64,000 nucleotides of DNA from NCBI GenBank assembly GCA_014529385.2, contig CM043951.1:112762469-112826468 (forward strand), read 5' to 3'. Of this stretch, positions 57,869-64,000 are shown in pieces. A program made the translations under genes and the position numbers. The notes below the pieces were generated by a model. It saw only the letters and a list, made by a program, of their open reading frames with translations. It was not told where the DNA came from and made no database searches. How positions within the stretch are numbered: position 1 is the stretch's first letter; every line of letters begins with the position of its first letter. Origin of the DNA: Adiantum capillus-veneris. Taxonomy: Eukaryota > Streptophyta > Polypodiopsida > Polypodiales > Pteridaceae.

Positions 57869-58000
57869 AAACGTGCAAGAGGGAAATGGCCACTCTTGCA
57901 CGGGGGATATTGCACCCAGTGTCTATGTTATTATTCTCCTCTCCTCTCTTCTCTCTCGCCGTGACGGGCGTAGCACTCCACTCTCGGAGGTGCATCCGCA
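57869..58000 (-). mobile_element. R5 element centre, copy 4 (inverted, right part cut)
   Basis: Left TIR CGTGCAAGAGGGAAATGG, then GTGCACCC-type core and GCACTCCACTCTCGGAGG. The opposite TIR is not visible. Confidence 0.68.
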
Positions 58001-61000
58001 CGCGCTCTTATGCTATTTCTCGTTGTCTATTTGTCTTTGTTCGTGTACAACTTAGATTATGCGTTGTGTGATTTGTCAGGTGTGTAAATCTATCATTTTA
58101 TGCCTTCTAGTATGTTGTTTTTTGTATTTTGCATGCCACAACATTCTTTGTTTGTAACAGTGACGGATGTCTATACTATAGCTATCTAGCACTAACATGA
58201 TAATGTTAATACTCAAGGAAGTGACTTGGATGGGAAACGGAGACTCTTTCAGGTTGTTAATCTCAAGAAGTAAACTAAGAAAATCAATCACATCAACACA
58301 ACAAGCAAGCCATCACTCATTGATCTGAAAAATGTCTATGTCTTATCTCACCTGTCTTGGTCATTACGCCATTTTGACGACTAAACAAACTCGGATTGTC
58401 ATGAAACTTTAAGGAATATTATCTCTAATGGACAAGTCTACAAAGTCTTGGAATCTGCCAAGGTGCCAAGTCATAAAAACTACAATAGCATATCCTAAAT
58501 AGGTCTCCCAAAGGTCTAATAACACTCTCCTATGGTCAGATAGAATAGCCCAAAGAGATCATCCTAAGGTGTAATGACACTCTCCTATGGTCAAAATGTC
58601 AAAAATTTAGTAATTAGAAATGCGTAGTCACAAACCTCAACAGACCTTGAAATGCTTACACTTTGAATGAAAGATAAAAGGAAAGAAGAACATAATGCAA
58701 GTTTGAGAATAAAATTGGATTACCCAATCATTAGAAAAGTTGATTACAAGTTTTAGATGCTTGTATACTTGAGTATATGTACACAGAACTCCTTTTTTTC
58801 AAAAGGTAATCCCCCCTTTTCATACTAACATTATTATCTTTTATACCTAGGGATTTCTAAATGGCCAAGGCTAGCTCACATGGGCCTTTACACATATCAT
58901 GAAAGAATTACAACTCAAAGAATAGATGTGTCACTTTGGAATGAGGATTTACACATATACAGCTACACTAGTTCAAAAAACTAATGGATGAACGACCATG
59001 TAATCCTATCATAAGGTTTTTCTAAATCCAAGTAGTAGGATACACTCTTGCTTAATGAAGGCAAACTCTATGCCAAACATTGCCGATAGATTGCTATTAT
59101 ATATTGATCTTCCCTTGATACAACCATGCTAGTAAGGGCTATGGTTATGGCAATATTTTATATGCCACAAACATCATAGTTATGGGCCACCAATGTTTCA
59201 ATTTGAGAGCAGTATCTTTTTTTGGAAATAGGTTTGAAGAGACCCCTTTTAATGCTTGAATGTAGGGCTCCATTGGTCAAGACTCTATTATCCATTCACG
59301 TGATTGGAGACTTTTGATTATCCTAAAATTCTTTTAAAAGTTTAGTAGTCAGTCAGTCCCACCCAAGGGAATAATCCTTCCCCAATGCAAGAGAGTATTC
59401 CTCCTCGTAAATTAATGCCTTCTCCAATAGGTTGTCTTATGAGTAGGAGATCGTCTGGTTGACACTCCTGAGAAGAGCTGCTCTACCTTTATCTACCTCA
59501 AGGGAGTGGGTTGCCTCATGCTAACCAATGATCTAACATAAGTGGTCAAACAACATCTTAGCTATTTTATATTGGTCCATAACTTCATTCCCTCTGCCAT
59601 ATGTGAGTGAGCGGACAAGGCCTTAATTTCTCTTGACTTTCATGGTCCTCAAGAAATGTGCTTGATTAGATACCTCAAGATGTTGGTAGGTTTCTTTGGA
59701 TAATAATCTAGCCTTCCTCACCTCCTCGAGTTGGTGTTTGGCTAGGTCACTTTTATCTTGTAGCCACCTTTTATGCTCATCTTTGGAGGCTGACCCTTCC
59801 TATTTTTTTGGATGTAAGCATCTGTATATATATATATATATTTCATCTTTAAGCTACTTCTACCACTTTCACATAGAATAAGGGGCAAATATAAGTTCAC
59901 TTGAAACATGGGGGCCAATAAAGGGACATTCAATTGATGATCTAGATTATGTGATAGAATTGATATTTTTCAATGAAGCTGATATGAAAATATAGATCAT
60001 ATCAATCTCTTGCCATTCCCAGTGCCATCCCAATCATGATTCCCATATATTTTGGCTTTGTTTTGCACCCCAATCTGTTATTGGCCCCTTTACCCTAAGA
60101 GGCTTGGGTGTATTATCCTTTCCTTGACTAGCGATCATGCAAGCCAATAGGACAATTTCCTCAGGTGCAAGGGTAAATAGTGTTTAGCGAAAATAGTTGC
60201 CAAGAAAGAAAAAAAGAAACTAAGAAGCTGAAGAGATACTAAGTGCAAAAATGGCAGCACTAACAACCTTAGCTAGGTAATAAACACAAAAGGCAAAGAT
60301 ATCTAGCACTTTATGCTGAGTGGTATGGATTCCATCAAAAGGGCCTAAGCCCACACAGTGGAGATGATGTGAACATCGACGAAATTAATGTACACCGGAC
60401 TCATCCTAGTATGTACTATGGTGGAAAACAAAGAAAGTAGACAAAATACACAATTCCACCTTAAAGAAGAGGGGGAATTTTGAAAATTGGGAAAGAGGTT
60501 TGGACATTAATAATACTTTGACAGAAAGCTTTGAGACTAGAAACTAGACAAGAAGGTGTGATAATGATACTCTAGATAGAAAAAAGGAGATCATACCATA
60601 AAACAAGTTATAGACACAACTTTTTGGTGGATGATGTTGAAAAGTTTACATTATAAATCTATACATGATTGAATTTCACAATCCCTAGCCCTAAGTGACA
60701 TGTGCATGGTGGGAAGGGGCCAATAGTCTGGGCCATCAAGGTAACCCCATGCATTTTATGAGTTTGGGCAAGTTTGATTGAGAATTTAATAGAACAAGAG
60801 ATAACTTCTACATTGATACAGCTTGGCCTTTAGACTGTAAAGTTACAAGTTGTTGGCTACATATGGCATAATGTACCACCATATTGTCACTTACATCACA
60901 AGTCAAAAACAAGACCAAATCCCAATCACTATATATAATAGGTGCTTGTAATGGATACTACATAATGCACAACTAGTGGAGAATACTAGCTGCATAAGTT

Positions 61001-61559
61001 TGAAGCTACTATAGATTGCTGAGTGGAAAAATCCCTAATTTGTACTCTTATATTAAGCTTTGACAAGGTCACCCTAGCCAGGTTTAACTTTCAATATTTA
61101 TGTGTCCTAGTAAGGTCACTGATTGCGTGACATTCAACCACTTGAATGTGTTGATGCCAAGGTTGAATATGTTTGAGGCCTATACTTGTGGATTATTGAC
61201 TAGAGATTCTTGCATACAAACCTATAACCTACATCCTAAAATGTTTCTTCCTTTTGAGGATTCCATTTGGCTTAGTGTTAAGGGTTTGCTGTTTTGACGT
61301 ACATTTGTAGATTGAAAGGTGCCATTAGGTTTCAAATCTAAATCTTCTCACATAACTATAAGGTTATATATTGAGCAACGTTAGTTATTAATAAAAGGAG
61401 GGAAGGTCTTGTATATCCATCAAGATTATTGAGAAGGTGGAATAAACCAATGAGATCAAGGTCCACCAATCTAGAGTCATGGACTAAGCTTTCTACTTCA
61501 TAAGAAACACTTGAGGATGCCAAGTGAAAGTTGTGAAGGCTACCCTAAAATGTAAATTT
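58001..61559. other. No recognisable feature
   Basis: A/T-rich sequence. A short direct repeat ACACTCTCCTATGGTCA occurs at about 58522 and 58580. Frames at 59696-59881 and 61100-61297 have no family I know. A (TA)n of about 18 bases lies at 59825-59842. Confidence 0.5.
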
Positions 61560-62760
61560 GTTTGTGTTAAAACCATACCACGTGCTTCATGGGTTGCTGA
61601 CTAATATAGTAGATAGAAGGATCTTAATGTGATTAATCTCCGAGTTTTTTCAAGATGTGAGGAAGGGGAGAAATAGAAGGAATCTCCTATGATAATCTAT
61701 ATTGATTCAAGTGCCACGGTCTCTTATGCTTGCATCTTTAGGGCCATTATGAAAGGGCTAGAAATTCACAATGGAATTCTAGTCCAAGAAGCATGAGTCT
61801 ACTTGCTTGGTCACTCCACCATAATCACATTTATTGAAGAGTGAACCATCAACATGTCCACAAATTCCAGGTTCGACACCGGTCATTCTTGATTTGCATG
61901 CATATATAGTAGGAACCCAACTACAAGGTAGAACATGGTTTTCATTATCTATAGATTTCAAAGTGAAGTTTTGGCAGGAACTCTCCACCATACATTTGTG
62001 TGGAACTCACGCTTACACTTTGAATCATGTGACCTTACAAAAAACCTTCACATGGGTAAGAGAATTCATGATAACATTGGTAGTCAAGGGTGTCACCATT
62101 TTTGTGTGCATGGAGCAATGGCAAATCCACTTTCAAATCCAAGAAAGAACCAACATTCACTGCACAAAACAAGCATGAGAATATTTTAACTAGACTAAAA
62201 GTCCATGCTCAAAATAAGGATTCATATGAAGTCAATACGATACACATTGAGCCCACTATTCACATAGTTAAGGATTACATGGTGATCGTGTGTGCTAAAT
62301 TTAGTACCCTCATGAAAGTATAAGAAGCACTTGATGGGCTTCCTATCTAGAATGTCATCACTTTGAACGCCTTGATTGCATGATGCACTCAACATGGCTC
62401 TAGCAAGGAAGCACACTAGATGCAAAGGAAATGATTCTCTCCAAATGTATCGGTGGCCTTAGATCATGATCTTCTATAGAAACATGTCTAGCTTAGCAAT
62501 GCATTAATTGCAAAACACACCGAACACGTGGGAAGAAATCTTTGGGTCATTTTAATTGTATATGAATGAAATGCCTTTTGCCAAATGCAATCACCACTGC
62601 TTGCACCTTGAAGGCATGTCGCCTTATGCAGACCTGCACATGGGTGACAAAATTCACATTGAGATCAAGGGTTTCTAGAGAAACATGTGTGCTTGGTAGT
62701 CCTTTTATCGATATGTATATCCAAATGAGGTGGCCATACAAAAGCACATAATGTTATTGA
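61560..62760 (+). pseudogene. Degenerate PPR-protein gene
   Basis: Scattered pentatricopeptide-repeat segments of plant type appear in several + frames: YACIFRAIMKGLEIHNGIL (about 61710), LHMGKRIHDNIGSQG (about 62050), STLMKV, EALDGLPI and NVITLNALIA (about 62310-62375), and LLPNAITTACTLKAC with VLGSPFIDMYIQM (62570-62740). PPR proteins bind organellar RNA. Stops and frameshifts separate the motifs, so no protein is made. The motif order fits about 3-4 repeats. A retrotransposon LTR starts at 62814. Confidence 0.68.
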
Positions 62761-62813
62761 TGAAAATTCTATCAAAATTTTCATTTCTTCGAACACGTTG
62801 TTGGGCGCATTTC

Positions 62814-63713
62814 TGACACCCCGTTTTTTGTAAATTTGTACATATGGACATGATGTCCGATGTCAAAAGGGCGTGTGGGCTTTCTTTTTGTGGGTTTTTT
62901 AGCTTGCTTTAGCAAGCACATGTACATGCACTGCAAGTTGCTAGTCTTGTGACAGCTGTCGGGCTACTGTAAGTGCCTGTGAGTGAGTTTTTTGAAGTGA
63001 GACTTGTATATAACTTAAACTCATGTACAAACTTAAAAAATTTCAGCCAAAGATCATAAATTTTCAGGTTTTAGGTCGTTGTGTCTCCTTGGTGCTCTTG
63101 GATGCAGGTTTTTTGCCCCGACTAGCCTTCTCTACGTGTAGTCATGTTGGGACAGCTTTTTGTTCGCGTCAATTTTGCTCATGGCATCGTATGGAATCAA
63201 TTTTGGTCATCTTCAGATTTCTCGCTAGTCATTTTTCAAGCTTTCTCTCAAGCTTTAAAGTGCCCCAATTGGAGTCGTGCTCTTCAGGTTACGACTAGTT
63301 CTCTGCAGGGTTATGGCTATAGGGTTATGGCTATGGCAGCCTAGTGGTAAATTGTGTGTAGACAGATTCGGAGGGCATGTATCTATGAATTGTGGAATTG
63401 ATGTTGAATTTATGGGTTTGTGATGCTTGATTGTGAAATGAGAGGCTCTTTTATTCATCTTCATTGGTCGGAGTGTGCTGTAAATCCGTGCTTTGATAGG
63501 GTTTTGCTCCTGGACATAGTCTCTTGGGTGGGCGACGGCCCTGGACATAGTCTCTTGGGTGGGCGACGGCTAGTAAATTCCCAAGGGTCTACTCCTATTG
63601 GACTTGTGGTGTTTCAAAAGGATTTGGCAAAGCTTTTTGTGTCTTGTATTTCTCTTTCAACGCTCTTGGGTGACATCACTATAGAGGTGTTTCAGTTTGC
63701 TTGTTTCCCAACA
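62814..63713 (+). repeat. Putative 5' LTR of a further retrotransposon (about 900 bp)
   Basis: Begins TGACACCCCGTTTTTTG and ends TTCCCAACA seven bases before a primer-site-like sequence and about 65 bases before a gag start. Only one LTR is in the window, so the boundaries are inferred from the TG...CA rule and context. Confidence 0.5.
63509..63570 (+). repeat. Perfect tandem duplication of 31 bp
   Basis: Two identical adjacent copies, each starting CCTGGACATAGTCTCTTG, at 63509-63539 and 63540-63570. Confidence 0.95.
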
Positions 63714-63719
63714 GTGTTT

Positions 63720-63737
63720 TGGTGCCCGCCACCGAGG
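63720..63737 (+). other. Primer-binding-site-like sequence
   Basis: TGGTGCCCGCCACCGAGG starts with the TGG expected opposite a tRNA CCA end and lies just after the presumed LTR. I cannot name the tRNA. Confidence 0.5.
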
Positions 63738-63777
63738 AATCTCTTCAAGTTACCTTCAGCTTATAGGTTTTGAAGAC

Positions 63778-64000
63778 ATGGCGTTTAATTTTCCGGAGTT
63801 TATTGGGAAATCAAATGAAAGTTCCAAAGCTTGCCTTCTTGCTGACAAGCAAGACCCATCGTTGGTGCTACGAATCTTCTACTTCTGTTTGAAGGGAGAT
63901 GCTAGGGAATGGTTGGAAGGCTATGAAAATGAGCTACAATCAGCCCAACCTCCTCAAGTTATGACTTATGAAATGGTACGGCATGCTTTTCTTACACACT
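63778..64000 (+). CDS. Retrotransposon gag, N-terminal part, runs off the window
   Basis: An open frame of 74 codons starts MAFNFPEFIGKSNESSKACL at ATG 63778. The segment LKGDAREWLEGYENELQSA is the Gag capsid-type signature, followed by MTYEMVRHAFLTH at the edge. No stop is seen, and it follows a primer-site-like sequence by 40 bases. The family cannot be told from this piece. Confidence 0.72.
   Translation, partial: MAFNFPEFIGKSNESSKACLLADKQDPSLVLRIFYFCLKGDAREWLEGYENELQSAQPPQVMTYEMVRHAFLTH

Noticed and set aside
59101..59830. - strand frame that looked like a decayed protein
   Set aside because: Reading it through gives roughly one stop per 25 codons, no better than random sequence, and no motif.

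Overview
This window is nuclear DNA of a land plant and consists almost entirely of nested, decaying transposable elements. The plant assignment rests on Ty3/gypsy elements of the Tat type (second RNase H) and chromovirus type (chromodomain), a CACTA-like end, and a degenerate PPR gene of the plant type. The PPR style and the density of GA/CT microsatellites would suit a fern or another large non-seed-plant genome, but that is a guess. I found no intact host gene, no rRNA or tRNA gene and no CRISPR array.

Left part (1-24484). T1, a Tat element on the + strand, enters from outside the window and ends with its 3' LTR at 6768. It lies inside the integrase of A2, a Ty3/gypsy element on the - strand. 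Within A2, exactly between protease and RT, sits T2, a second Tat element on the - strand (9416-21566, LTRs about 2.7 kb, 4-bp TSD CTAT). T2 keeps a gag-pol frame of about 1760 codons broken by one TAG. Between its gag and its 5' LTR lie a 21-bp inverted repeat and a second copy of the A2 RT segment that flanks its 3' LTR. This looks like a template-switch repair scar. A2's own 5' LTR ends the block.

Middle part (24485-55914). Here are a CACTA-like terminus, a stretch with spaced 16-bp palindromes, a chromovirus C3 with 153-bp LTRs, an element E, an A2-family element B2, a 3.66-kb fold-back element inside C3, and a TTAA/TA-flanked DNA element inside B2. C3, E and B2 all look broken as they stand. 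Flipping one segment, 30181-41962, repairs all three together: C3 regains gag-PR followed by RT-IN and two direct LTRs, E regains a continuous RT, and B2 regains the missing first 75 bp of its 5' LTR. I conclude that an 11.8-kb inversion happened after these elements had nested.

Right part (55915-64000). A cluster of TIR elements (centre of about 130-170 bp, TIR GTGCAAGAGGGAAATGG, long arms) flanks E. Then come a short minisatellite, about 3.5 kb with nothing recognised, a PPR pseudogene (about 61560-62760), and the LTR, primer-binding site and gag start of another retrotransposon that runs off the right edge.

Nothing here suggests cooperating genes. The biology is genome structure: the order of insertions, repair scars, and a few conserved non-coding structures such as a covarying stem-loop in the U5 of both Tat elements.
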